From Odobenus rosmarus divergens (lineage: Eukaryota; Chordata; Mammalia; Carnivora; Odobenidae), in the NCBI RefSeq assembly GCF_000321225.1, contig NW_004452110.1, positions 289,705 to 353,704 of the forward strand: DNA of 64,000 bases. The letters are read 5' to 3'. A program made the translations under genes and the position numbers. Below, one piece after another: positions 12,256 to 23,930 of the stretch. Position 1 is the first letter of the stretch. Each line of letters opens with the position of its first letter. The notes under the pieces are model-generated. The model had not been told where the DNA came from. It ran no database searches and was given only the letters and a program-made list of their open reading frames with translations.

Positions 12256-12840
12256 AACAAAGAGACTGCTGGAGACTGCATCCTTTATTAAAAAGTTACA
12301 TGAAAATAAATGCCAGCAAAATAAGGGCATAAAGCAAGAAAGAAGAAAGTGATCCAGAGAACAGTGGATCCAAGTCCAGAAAGCAATGATATCGTACACC
12401 CAGAAGACAGGTATGTGACAAGCCAAGAGGGAAGTCTGGTGTGGAACAGGGGAAGAAGGCTCCAAGAAGACCTCTTGGAAACAAGGGGAATGGACAAGAT
12501 AGGCAGAAGGAATGAGAAGGGAGAGGTTAATTTTTCATTTAAATCTTGAAAATTTGGTTAAGGCAATTAGGTAAAAAATAAAGAATTCAAACTTGATTAC
12601 AGGGACATACTGCTTTGAATGGCACAAAGATTTTGAAATTGGAATATGGAGAAGGAAACATAAAACTGCTTATTAGGCAGCTCTGCAATAAAGAAAAATT
12701 ATACAGACATAGTAACAATGTAAACACAAAGACCAGTCAAGGAAGACAACTCTGAACAGAATATAAATGTTATCAATTATATATAAATAAGCATATAGTT
12801 CAATTTATGAATTGAAAACAATGATATAACTAGATTAGGA

Positions 12841-13010
12841 GGGGCGCCTGGGTGGCTCAGTCGGTTAAGTGTCTGCCTCCGGCTCAGGTCATGACCCCAT
12901 AGTCCTAGGATTGAGCCCCGCATCGGGCTCCCCACTCAAAGAGGAGCCTGTTTCTCCCTCTCCCTGCTGCTCCCCCTACTTGTGCTCTGTCAAATAAATA
13001 AAATCTTAAA
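12841..13010 (+). mobile_element. Can-SINE (outer copy of a nested pair)
   Basis: It is a complete head to AATAAAATCTTAAAA tail. Its target duplication CTAGATTAGGA (12830-12840) reappears as CTATATTAGGA at 13238-13248, beyond the next SINE, so the second copy landed in the tail of this one. Confidence 0.92.
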
Positions 13011-13023
13011 ACAAAACAAACCA

Positions 13024-13230
13024 GGGGCACCTGAGTGGCTCAGTCGGTTAAGCGTCTGCCTTCGGCTCAGGTCATGATCCCAGGGTCCTGGGCTCGAGCC
13101 CCACATCGGGCTCCCTGCTCTGTGGAGAGCCTGCCTCTCCGTCTCCCTCTGCCTGCCTCTCTGCCTGCTTGTGCTATCCATCAAATAAATAAAATATTAA
13201 AAAAAACAAACAAACAAACAAACAAACCAA
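13024..13230 (+). mobile_element. Can-SINE nested in the tail of the preceding SINE
   Basis: The head is GGGGCACCTGAGTGGCTCAG and the tail contains an (AAAC)n run at 13205-13227. AAACAAACCA flanks it at about 13014 and again in the tail, consistent with insertion into the first SINE's A-rich tail. Confidence 0.9.
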
Positions 13231-13394
13231 AAAAACCTATATTAGGAGAAGGCAGAGGGAAGGTGAGAGAGGGTATCACCTAACTAAATCCTTATCTACC
13301 TCAGAAAGAAGTTAATCAACAATGTCTGAAATTGTTAAATCAAGAACCGCAATATAACATTGTTGAGCAATATAGAGGTAACACCATAATTAAT

Positions 13395-13575
13395 TAGCAA
13401 AGCTAACTTTACTGAGTACTTACTGTATAAAAAGCATTACATTTATTAATTCTTACAACAATTCTATGAAATGAGTACCATAATTCCCATTTTGTAGATG
13501 AGGAAATGGAGACACAGAAGTTAAACAGCTTGCTCAAGGTTATACAGCTAGTAAGCAGTGTAGCCAAAAAGAACC
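13395..13575 (+). repeat. MIR element
   Basis: It shows a clear MIR order: CTGAGTACTTACTGTAT, TTCTTACAACAATTCTATG, CCCATTTTGTAGATGAGG, TATACAGCTAGTAAGCAG. Confidence 0.75.
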
Positions 13576-13779
13576 TAAGCAGTCAGGCTCCCACATCTCT
13601 CTTCTTAATCAGTGACTCTTAAAAGCTGTTAAAAACAGAAATAGTTACAAATGGTTATTTCTGAAGAGTATGACTTAGGTGAGGAAAGTAGAGGGTTTAG
13701 GGAAGGGACTGCTGACTTTCATTTTAAGTCGTTCTGTTATTATTTGATTTTTTATTTGATTTTTCAATTATGTACATTA

Positions 13780-14400
13780 ACTAAAATGAAAAGACAATAC
13801 CAAGTGCTGGAGAAGATGTGAAATTGCTAGTGTAGACTATTAGAACTACTTTGAAAACTCTGTGGGAGTATTTACTAAACCAGAAGAGATACATAACCTG
13901 TGACCCAGCAAACCTACTCCTAAACATATCCAATAGAAATGTCCACAAATGTATAAGAATAATCGTAACAGCGCTATCCAATGGTTCATCAACAATAGAA
14001 GGGATAAACTGAGGTACAATCAGACAGTGGAATACTCCACAGCAAATACAATGAACTACATCCATACACAATGACATGGATTAATTTCACAAATGTACTG
14101 CTGAGCTACATAAAGAATCTAGAAAAACAATGAGTGCATACCGTATGGCTCAATTTATATAAAGTTCAAAAACAGATAAAATAATAAAAACCACCCCGAA
14201 AGCAACGGTGGTAGAAGTCAAGATAGTACCTACTCTTAGGCACAGCAGGGAGGGTAGTGACTGGGTGGCAGGGACTTCCTGATTGCTGGTAATATTCTAT
14301 TTGCTTGTTCTGAATGCTCTTCTCTTCACTTTGTAAAATGCACTGCATTTTATAATTAGTGCACATTTAAGGGGTGAGTTGTATTTCTGTAAAAGTTTAA
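13780..14400 (+). mobile_element. Old L1 fragment (end of ORF2 and 3' UTR)
   Basis: It resembles the 3' part of L1M elements in the sense direction (GCTGGAGAAGATGTG, AACCTACTCCTAAACAT, GACAGTGGAATACTCCACAG, CCGTATGGCTCAATTTATAT). It has many stops and no functional ORF. Confidence 0.7.
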
Positions 14401-14939
14401 AAGAAATACCACGTTTAATTTAAAAATGTACATTACTTTGGTAACATTTTAAAAATATACAGTATTTAAATTTTACACCTACAAGAGAAGACAAGCCTTC
14501 TTCTCGTATGTGGATCTGAATCTTTTTTATGTCTAAAATGTTTTTTCTCTAAGATGTTTCTTCAAGAATGCTCTATAAGCACCCTGAATGCCAGCTGGTG
14601 ACATCTCCATCACATGGTAGCAGTAAAACTGTTTGCAAACACTGTGATCTTTAGAGAAAGAGGGTTTACTACAAATCCAATATAAAAATAGTCTGAGGTC
14701 TAAATCTACTCTTGACTTCAGCATGGGCTTGTGTGTCTTTGCCAAAGTAATAAATCTGCTCAAGTTTTCAGCTCAATAAAAGGGAAAATTCACTAACAAT
14801 TACAGCAAGTAAAAAAAAGACACCGCTATTTCACTGCATTGCATACCTTCTATCTCTAGAAATACTCAGGCAGAAGTTGGACGAGACTTTGTCAAGGAGG
14901 GAGGGTGTCATGAAAACAACACAAAAGTTAGAATCATAC

Positions 14940-15120
14940 AATCCCAACACCTAGAGATTTGTTTCAAAATAATCAGGGGAGGGGAGTGTGGGGAGACAGA
15001 GATGGTCAAAAGTGGCCATAAATTAATGGCTGTCTGCTATGGATTATGGGGGTTTACTGAACTATTCTCTTAACTTCTGAGTTAAGTTTGAAATTTTCCA
15101 TAATGAAGAATTAAAAGAGG
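14940..15120 (+). mobile_element. Old L1 3' UTR fragment
   Basis: It resembles an L1M 3' end (GGGTTTACTGAACTATTCTC, TTGAAATTTTCCATAATGAA). Confidence 0.5.
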
Positions 15121-16496
15121 TTTTTCTCTGCATACTAAAACAACTTCAGTTCTCTCTTCCTGTCTCCTTTCTCTTCGATACTTTTTTTTAGCAACATCAT
15201 CTACAAGTTCTATATACTGATGCCTAAAAGTAAATGACACACCTTTTCTTCAAACTTTCTTCTCTTCTATTTTCTTACTGGCACTGTGGATTTCATAGAC
15301 ACTTGGGAACATGCAGTTACATTATTTACTCTTTCCCTTCTCACAACTAATCTGTTCCACCTCCATTCCCCTCTACTGTATTGCTAAAATGTCTCTTCCA
15401 CTGTTGTTTTGTGTTGTCCACTGGCCTGGCTCAGATTTTCACTGGTTACTTAGAAGGCTGTGGTTTCTGAAATTAGGTTTCCTCTTCTTAAAAAGAGTAT
15501 TTTTAAAATCCAAAACAAAAGCCTGCAGTTTCTTTAAATAAAAAGCTACCTCACAGGACTATTACAAAGACTTAGAGAATTCACACCTGTGAAACACCTA
15601 GTGGAGTTCCTGGCATGTACCAGACACACAGATTCTGGTTTTCTTCCAAGTCTTATCAAACTGGCTTCCCCTTTACCTCACTGAATCCCTAAAGATAACC
15701 ATACAATGTCCTGATTCCTGATTCAGTTCCTTTATTTCTCCCACCAACACTATACTTCTATCCCATCTCCCTGTGTTTAAAGATAAACTGTCCTTTAACT
15801 GGTCAGCTCAAATGTCATCTCATCCCTTTCCACAAATGTGCTTGAGAATACAGAGACCAAAGTTAGGCATTCAGAGACTATAGTCTTATTTCATGTTCAG
15901 GAATACAAACAACACTATATCCTGCCTAAGGAAGAGAGTAGAACTAGCAGTTGTCAAGAGGCAATTGGGAGTTCTGTGTGGTTTTTGCCTTTCAGTCTGA
16001 CAGTCTTGGCTCTCTCACATTAGGAACTAAAAAATCTAAGTGTGCTCCAAATTCTCCTAAACCAAATACCTAAACTAGATAAAGCAGGGGTGATCATTTT
16101 CAAAATGTTTCATTTGTCATTCTTCAGAGGTATCTTAGTATTCCTTTAAATAATGAGTTCCCCTGCTGCATTTAAGTATCATTACAAAACCTCAATTGGC
16201 CATAACTTTTCTGGCACACATTATTATACAACGTATGGCACACTAACACAAAACTACATACAAGTTAGAGAGAAAACAAAGTATGAGTGGTTCAAAATAC
16301 TCTTAATTTTCTATATTAGTAAACCATGAAACTAAATTGCAAATTTTCAATTTTACTTAAACAATTTGATTGATATTACATTAAAAAGACAATTCATGAC
16401 AGAAACTCCTCCATGCTTACCAGGGTTAGTACTGCCATATTATTTTTCCTGAGAGACTGTCTGCCTGCTAACCACTGTGATCCCATAACTAGTCCC

Positions 16497-16735
16497 CCAT
16501 GGTAAGCTCCTTCCACCATTCAAATTCTACTTCAAAAAGTCACCTCCTCTCTGTAAACTGTCCCCTCCACCTAGTATCACTTCCTCACCTGTGTTCTAAA
16601 AGCACTTTACACACATACTTCTATTATGCACTAATCACCCTGTTTACTTGTCTCTTTCTCCCTAGCTCTCCCTTCACACCACCCCCTCTTCCCAACTAAA
16701 CTGTGAGTTGCCTGGAGAATAGAAACATACATGAC
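16497..16735 (+). repeat. LINE L2 fragment (3' end)
   Basis: The L2 3' order is recognisable: CAAATTCTACTTCAAAAAGTCACCTCCTC, CACTTTACACACATACTTCT and AAACTGTGAGTTGCCTGGAG. Confidence 0.55.
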
Positions 16736-16739
16736 AGCT

Positions 16740-16930
16740 ACTGGAGAATAGTGGGTAAGAGCAGACTCTGGAGCTTGAACATAGCTTGGCTTGGAATCCT
16801 GTTCTGCCACTTCCTAGCAACATAAACTTGAGCATACTCTGACTTTAAGCCTCAGTTTCCTCATATGAAAAAGGAGGATAATAATTACACCCAGCTGACA
16901 GAGCTGTTATAAGAATTATGTGAAATAATA
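16740..16930 (-). repeat. MIR element
   Basis: It is in antisense order: GAGCAGACTCTGGAGC, CTGTTCTGCCACTTCCTAGC, CTCAGTTTCCTCATATG, GGATAATAATTACACCC. Confidence 0.75.
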
Positions 16931-16974
16931 AAAAGCATTTGGCATCCCTTACTCCTCAGCTTCTTTTTGACAAG

Positions 16975-17200
16975 GCAGTTTAAAGCAGTGTTAAGCACAC
17001 AGGTTTTACAGTCAGTGCTTGGTTTTGAATTTTGGTTCTTACATCTGCTAACTTTAAGACCTTGAGCAAGCTGCTTCAACTTTGAGAGCCTCAGTTTTTT
17101 CATCTGTAAAAGTAAGATAATAATTATCACCTATCTTATAGGGTTATTGTAAGGATTAGATGAGAAGGTTCACATAAAGCATTAGGCACTGGGAGGTGCT
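16975..17200 (-). repeat. MIR element
   Basis: This is a second antisense MIR directly after the first: TTACATCTGCTAACTTTAAG, CCTCAGTTTTTTCATCTG and TAGGGTTATTGTAAGGATTA. Confidence 0.75.
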
Positions 17201-18244
17201 CTAGAAATATTTCCTATCAAACTTTGTATTTATCTATTTTAAGGTTGGTCTCCTGGAGACATAACCACAGAGCAAACTCCTTCCCTTCCACGAAGAACCA
17301 TTTCAGGAGTCAGCATTCACCAAGTATGATGTTCAAGGTCATAGCTCTTGGCCTTCCTTGGATTTTAGATTCCACATGGCCATGATTTCAGTCGTCATAC
17401 CAGTTGATTTTTTTAAAATTGTGTTCTTTCTGAGGATATCAACTTGCAAGTGCAGGGAAACTAATAATAGCCAGCATGCCTCCCTACCTTAGGTGTTACT
17501 TTTCTACCTCTGCATCATTAAGCTTTGTAACTAAAGCATATATTAAAACTGAATATAGTAAGACACTGACTTATGGAAGCCTATGGAGAATTATTCTATT
17601 TATGGAATTCCTGGGTGCGTACCACGCTGACAGAGTTTATACTTGGGAAAGTGATTTTAATTCCTGTACTCCTAAGGAGAAAAAAGTACCCATGAATAGT
17701 TATGAAACTAATAAGAATAAGGACAACAAACACGGTTATAAAAACTTCTTCCCAATCATCCACCTACCCTCTACTTAATATGAAATACTCACTTTTGTCC
17801 AAACTCCTAATTCTGCATAGAAGAATCAAGATCTAAAATTCCTCACCATTTTCTGATGTGGTTTTATATATACACTGTATACACTGAACAAAAGAGTGAT
17901 AACAGAGGCTGCAGGTCCCACATAATAGAACTCACCTTTGAGTTCAATGTTAACCGATATCCTGTGCACGGGAGAGATACAGTATCAAATGAAATGAGCC
18001 ATTCAGGCAACCAAAGTAATCCTCTTGACCATGTCTGATAAATCTCATATCTTTTTATGTTCATCACAACTCACATGTGAGGGTCCCTTACCATAGCCTA
18101 TGATCAATAAAATTGAAATTCTCAGCTTTCACAAAGCTGGGGGAGAAAAGAACTGTCCTCAAATCCAAATTCCTACTCCTCTCTACCAGCTCCCCCAACA
18201 CACACCTGTTAATAAAAGAATACGAAAATTACTACTTTATTGAT

Positions 18245-18430
18245 TTCTAGCATGTCTGTGAATGATATAATACTTTCATATACATCCTTGATTCTCATGA
18301 CTCATAACAATGTGTAGCATTGTAAGTCTTATTTACATATGAAGAAACTAAGGATGAGGAAGTTCAAGTGGCTTTCATAATCATAACTGCAACAGATCCA
18401 CTCAAACCTGTACTGCTTACAACACCAAGA
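18245..18430 (+). repeat. MIR fragment
   Basis: It is a diverged MIR (CATACATCCTTGATTCTCATGACTC, TACATATGAAGAAACTAAGG). Confidence 0.45.
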
Positions 18431-18676
18431 ATTAAATACTATAAATCAATTGAAAATAATGTATGTATGTAATGTTCATTAAAGCTGACTCAGAAAGTGA
18501 GGCAACAGGGGTATATCCTTCCCATATGGTAAAAATAAATGAGATTAGATCAGCAGTTCTCAAATATTTTGTTCACAGGGCCCCTACACATTTTAAAAAA
18601 TTAAGAAATCTAAAGACCGATTGTTTATGTGGATAATATACACATTTACCACATTGTAATTAAAAATAACACTTTT

Positions 18677-18857
18677 TTAAAAAGATTTTACTTATTTATT
18701 TGAGAGAGTGAGAATGAGAGAGAGAGAGAGCACATGAGAGGGGGAAGGGTCAGAGGGAGAAGCAGACTCCCTGCTGAGCAGGGAGACCGATGTGGGACTC
18801 AATCCCGGGACTCCAACCCGGGACTCCAGGATCATGACCTGAGCTGAAGGCAGTCGC
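18677..18857 (-). mobile_element. Can-SINE lacking its 5' head (left half of an inverted pair)
   Basis: It runs from its tail (TTTTTTAAAAAGATTTTA) inward to GAAGGCAGTCGC, then stops without the tRNA-like head and abuts an oppositely oriented copy. A 15-bp target AAAAATAACACTTTT precedes it (18662-18676) and recurs after the partner (19003-19017). Confidence 0.88.
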
Positions 18858-19002
18858 GGCTCAGGTCATGATCCTGGTCCTGGGATCAAGGCCCCCCACC
18901 CCAGCTTCCTGCTCAGCAGGGAGTCTGCTTCTCCCTCTCCCTCTGCCCCTGCCCCCACCGCACCCCGTGCATGCTCTCTGAAATAAGTAAATAAAATCTT
19001 TT
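18858..19002 (+). mobile_element. Can-SINE lacking its 5' head (right half of an inverted pair)
   Basis: It starts inside the element at GGCTCAGGTCATGATCCTGG and runs to AAATAAAATCTTTTAAA. With its neighbour it forms a perfect 19-bp inverted repeat at 18826-18844 and 18859-18877. The body differs from the left half, so the two halves come from different source copies. Confidence 0.88.
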
Positions 19003-19017
19003 AAAAATAACACTTTT

Positions 19018-19203
19018 AGGGACACCTGGGTGGCTCAGTTGGTTAAGCGTCTGCCTTCAGTTCAGGTCATGATCCCAGAGTCCTGGAATCGAGTCCTGCA
19101 TCGGGCTCCTTGCTCAGTGCGGAGCCTGCTTCTCCCTCTGCCTGCCACTCAGCCTGCCTGTGCTCTCTCTCTCTCTCAAATAAATAAAATCTTAAAAAAA
19201 AAA
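19018..19203 (+). mobile_element. Can-SINE
   Basis: It is a complete plus-strand copy from GGGACACCTGGGTGGCTCAG to the A tail, inserted directly after the second copy of the 15-bp target. Confidence 0.92.
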
Positions 19204-19205
19204 AA

Positions 19206-19393
19206 CAACTTCTATTTATTTATTTGACACAGAGAGAGAGAGCACAAGCAGGGGGAGCGGGAGGCAGAGGGAGAGGGAGAAGCAGGCTCCCCACTGAGCA
19301 GGGAGCCAGATGCAGGGCTGGATTCTAGGACCTTGGGATCATGACCTGAGCTGAAGGCAGACGCTTAACCGACTGAGCCACCCAGGTGCCCCC
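19206..19393 (-). mobile_element. Can-SINE
   Basis: It is a complete minus-strand copy placed tail-to-tail with the preceding SINE, ending GAGCCACCCAGGTGCCCCCC. A further target copy, AAAATAACACTATTT, follows at 19394. Confidence 0.9.
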
Positions 19394-21443
19394 CAAAATA
19401 ACACTATTTGAAACACAACAATACACAAGCTCACAAGTTCACATTCCATTTGCTGTCAGGATGATGATGTCATCCTGGGAAAAACTTGTGAAAGAATGAG
19501 ACTGAAAAAGGCAAATAGCATTTTCGTATTATTATGAGAATGGTTTTGACATGGTAGACCCCTTCTGCAAGGGTCTTGGAAATCCAAAGTGGTCCCAAGC
19601 CATACCCTGAAAACCACTTAACGTTAGAAGGTTAACAGCTATCATGGCAATTCTTTAATTCTAAGTTCTAACCCACCATCTTACTTTAAGTACATTGTTT
19701 CTCAGGTCTAGATTAAAAAAAAACTTCTCAAAGGAAGGGCTGTTTTATTTATTCCCTCTTAGCACTAATTCTCCTTACAGTGTTTAGTGCCCTGGTCAAA
19801 GATGGTACCAAACACAGAGTAAACTGAATCTCTTCTTAAGTCTAGTGGATGGGGAAAGAGAAAACATCTTAACATAAAATTATCACTTCTCTACTATAGT
19901 AAAGACATAAACAATGAAGTATGTAATACAAATGTCTGATCTTAAGCCAGTTAGATGTATCAAATAGACAAAAACTCCATTCAAGACATGAAGGAACAGC
20001 AAAAGATCTGAACCAGAGAAATAAGGAGAAAAGTTAATACTTTAAGGTTATATATCTGTCCAGCTTTCTCCTAATTTTTTCTCTATCCAAATAAAAGTAG
20101 CAAAGCATATTCTGAAACATAAATGCTTTAATATTGTCTGTATCTCTGCTTCTCTTACCTAAAGTTGGAACTTATTAAATTTTTACTTAAGTATTTTTAA
20201 GATGATTTGTAGTTGCATATTTGAGAGAAATCCCTACATGAGACCTCTGCAAAAATAACAGATAAGTGAATAATAATGCCACCTCATAATTACATAATTC
20301 CTTTTTCTTAGAATTTTTAAAACTTTAATTTTTATTTCATTAAGCCTTCAAAATAACAAGTTGCATGACTTGCCTAAAAATACACTAAATCAACAAATCA
20401 ACAGTAATTCCAGAAGTAAAAGAGAAATTCCCGGTCATCTAATCCTATTGTTTCAGGACAAAGAGGCTGAGTTACTTTCGAGAGAAACCTTAAGAGCGCA
20501 AAGTATCCCCAAGGCTCCAACAATTATTACCACAGAGTCTGGTCTAATAAATGCTTGTTGACTGGCATGATTCTTGGAATAACAAGTCCAAATCCTAAGT
20601 CTATAGCACTAAAAAATCCAAACATTTTGAATAATTTACTCAGATATTTTAAATAAACAATTTACTAAAATATGGCCTGTAATTTAGATAAATTGTATTT
20701 ATGGGCTTTATTACAGACTAAAACTGTCGGGAATTTTCTCCTTAAACTTGACTAATTTCAAAATGCCAGAACTAAATTCAATCTGTACTATCTACCACTC
20801 CAGTATTAATAAATGAAGGACGCGTAGTTTGCTACATTTAAGTTCTTTCCATGTCAAAAGTTTACACGTTAGTCCTGTTTAAAACCCAAAGTTAAATACT
20901 GAGAACTAATGACCTTTCCAAATATTAGAATAGACCAGACATCACCTGTCCTAAATCTTACAGAATATTATACTTATGGTAAGAAAATGAGGTTTTCAGT
21001 GCATTAAAAAAATAATTATCATACAGTGAAATTAGCTATAATAGAATGGCTCTTACGTCAACCACAGCAAGTTTCAAAGAACTAAAAGCTTTGAATTATT
21101 TACTTGCTTGACCAAATAACTAAGGTAGCAAGACTGTAGTCAGCAACCATAATCATCCTTAGTGATGAGTAGGAGTATAATCAGGTATATATGAAAGACT
21201 ATTGTGTGAAAAGGACAGTAAGCACACAACACCAACACCAGATCCACTATTTAGTAGATATTGATGTCTGCATGAAATGCCTGTATCTAAGAACAGAATA
21301 CAGTTCTTTTTTAAAATAGAGATTTTTGTAGCCAGCTACTAAATAGAAATATGTCCTCATTATTATTAAGATTTTATAGCAAAAAACAAGTCACTTATAA
21401 TTGCAGGTTATACAAGTAGGATATGGGAGTTGATCCTACAAGA

Positions 21444-21520
21444 ATGTTTGTTTCTGTACAAGTATGTACAAGTATGTTTCTATGTTTCTATGTTAGAAAC
21501 AAGTATGTTTCTAAACATAC
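21444..21520. repeat. Cluster of short direct and inverted repeats
   Basis: GTACAAGTAT occurs twice in tandem, GTTTCTAT twice, and AAGTATGTTTCT twice. TAGAAACA and TGTTTCTA give local inverted repeats. It looks like slippage-generated low-complexity sequence. Confidence 0.6.
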
Positions 21521-21659
21521 TGAGGTCACAAATACCTGTTTAACTGGCAATGTACCTTACCACTGAACCAAGTATGCATACAGATACTTAATACAAAGGA
21601 AAAGGCCCAACCGAAACATTTTTACTGTGCTAATCATAGTATTCTTGCTTGTCTGTTTG

Positions 21660-21776
21660 TTAAGTAGGCTCCAGGCCCAGTGTAGAGCCCAATGTGGCAC
21701 TTGGACTCACGACCCTGAGATCAAGAACTGAGGTGAGATCAAGTCAAATGCTTAACTGAGCCACCCAGCCACCCCC
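21660..21776 (-). mobile_element. Old, 3'-incomplete Can-SINE
   Basis: It is a diverged minus-strand copy (GTAGGCTCCAGGCCCAGTGT ... CTGAGCCACCCAGCCACCCC) lacking a clear tail. Confidence 0.75.
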
Positions 21777-22500
21777 TAGTATTCTTGTTTTTAAGTACAT
21801 AACAACAAGAACTAATTATGCTGGGCAGTGGGACATTTTCTAGCTCTTTTCTCAAAGCTATGCAAACCAAAGCACAGACATCGCAGTACTCCACCCACCA
21901 TATCATCACCTCCATTCTCCCGACAATACATCAAGAATTCATGGGCATAAATACCCCATGTGTTGATTAGAGAAGAAACACATGTACTAAAGCATTCTGC
22001 TGGTTTCATGAAAATTGCTAATTATGCACCAGACCAGTGAAAATTAGTTTTATTGTTATTCTATATCAGTCCAAGGAAAGGATCATCTAGAGTTTATCTA
22101 TATTGACCTTTCCTAAGAACGTGAAATTAAAAGCCACAGTTTCTGGAGTGTCAGAGAAGGTTGCAAACACATTCATGTTTTGTTTTTGTGGAAATGAGAG
22201 GAGAGCTGGTGCCCCTAAGGTGCCCAACAGACCTTAACTCGGCACTGTGAACTGCTGGAGACTTCAATCGGCATAATTTGTGTGCGTGTGTATGCTTGTA
22301 AAGGGAGGTGGCACTCCTCTTCCATATTGATTTTACAATCAGAATTAGGTTACATATCAGCAGCCTGTGTTTACAGTAACAACCTTCCATCATTTAAAAA
22401 AAGGTTAAAATATGTTCTGTACATCTGTTTATGAAAGTCAAAGAATACAGAGCTCTTTAGAGGTAGAATTCAAAATTCCAGCACTTCAGTTACATAGCTG

Positions 22501-22535
22501 TTTCACTTCGTGAAATTTTCACTTTGTGAAAATTT
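22501..22535. repeat. Two adjoining short hairpins
   Basis: TTTCAC-TTC-GTGAAA (22501-22515) is followed by AAATTTTCAC-TTT-GTGAAAATTT (22513-22535). The two share their junction bases and have the same core. Confidence 0.85.
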
Positions 22536-23794
22536 ATCAAGCGTACACTTAGGATTTGGGCAGTTTCTATCTACACAGTCACAGACACACACACGCACAC
22601 ATATATATGTCAATAAAAAGTTTATACAAAAAAAAGTTCTGGCATTTAAAGGGCTAACGTGCTTTTTCATATAGGACAGTCAAAAGATGGTATTTCAGCA
22701 GGGACATGAAAAATGGTGTGAGCTCTTTGGCTCTCTGTGGGAAAAACATTATTAACGAAAAACTAGGCAAGCCCTTGTGAGGGGGGCAGGCGTGGAGTGT
22801 GAGAACAGCCAGGAGGCCAGAACAGACTTAAGTGAAAGGAAGTTACAGAAGGTAAGGTCCAAGCTGGAGCCGCAGCCAGGAGTGAAACAAAGTGGCGAAT
22901 GAGAGACCCATACAAACTGCCGGACGGATATCCATGTTACTCTTACAAACCAATCTGCCGGGTGACATTTATAATATACTCCCCCATTTTATTGTTAAGG
23001 AAAGAGGGAGAGAAGATGGGAGAGGAAGAAAGAGAAGGAGAGAGAGGAACCTCCTCAGCATGCCAGAGGCCTGAATATGTGTCTGAGCATAGAGTTAGGT
23101 ATACACATCAAACTTAACACTGGATGTATTGGGGGATGAAATTAAAAGGGAGAGGAGTACATTTTCAACTTCTTTATGTTCCTAAATACCATTTGAGCAT
23201 TTGCAAAAAATACGGCAAACAAAAAACAAAAAACAACCTGAAGAAACAGCAGAAGAAAAAACCTAATATCTACAAAGATACAGGTAGAAGGATGTTTATG
23301 GTATCATTGTTTATATTAGTTAGAAAAATGAAGAAAATCAATAAGGAATTGGTTCACTTATAGTACTTCTGATTAATGTAATTCTAAGAACCTGTTAAAA
23401 CAAATGAAGTAGGTATATTTAGAAAAGCCGAGATATAGTAAGTTTAAAAAAAAAGGGCAAGATGCTAAGAATGGGATGATCCTGTTTTTATTAATTAATA
23501 AAAAATTAGAATATATTTAAGAAAAAGTATGGAAGAACAGTCCCTGAATTTAACCATTTTAAAATATTACAGATTTTTCACTTTGATATTTCATATTTTC
23601 CATTTGAATTTTTACAATGAGCTTATCATTCCTTTGAAAGGGGAAACAAGTTTAATGTGTCACCTAGCAAATGTCTGACATATCTTGAGTAAAAAGTCTG
23701 ACAGATGTAGGATAATCAATAAATGTGTATATTCAATGAGTTACTAAAGGGAAGATATGTTTATTCAGTAGATAGCATATATGTGACATTTAAT

Positions 23795-23930
23795 ATCTCT
23801 ACATTAGATAGATATTATTTCCATTTCCATTTTACAGATATGGAAATTGAGACTAGGGAAGATAAGGCCTCTTGTTCAAGGGCTCTTGCTTGGGAGAATG
23901 CTAAAATCAGGCACATATTACCCCAAAGCT
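23795..23930 (+). repeat. MIR fragment
   Basis: The MIR core is recognisable by CATTTTACAGATATGGAAATTGAG followed by TTGTTCAAGGGC. Confidence 0.5.

Larger units (their letters stand above)
18551..19625 (+). mobile_element. hAT-Charlie-like DNA transposon fossil split by Can-SINEs
   Basis: The left end CAGCAGTTCTCAAAT and the right end GAAAACCACTTA (inverse TAAGTGGTTTTC) look like hAT-Charlie terminal inverted repeats. About 110 bp on the left and 230 bp on the right remain; the middle is occupied by Can-SINEs at 18677-19393. Confidence 0.5.

Noticed and set aside
12841..12915. Possible tRNA genes at SINE heads
   Set aside because: The heads keep only diverged A/B-box-like segments of the tRNA-Lys ancestor, with no intact cloverleaf or anticodon arm, and are followed by SINE bodies.
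13035..13283. ORFs beginning MAQSVKRLPSAQVMIPGSW and relatives elsewhere in the window
   Set aside because: The same peptide recurs because it is a frame through the Can-SINE head. It is not a protein family.
21444..21520. Closely spaced repeats that might suggest a CRISPR-like array
   Set aside because: The units are 8-12 bp, irregular and without spacers; the genome is mammalian.
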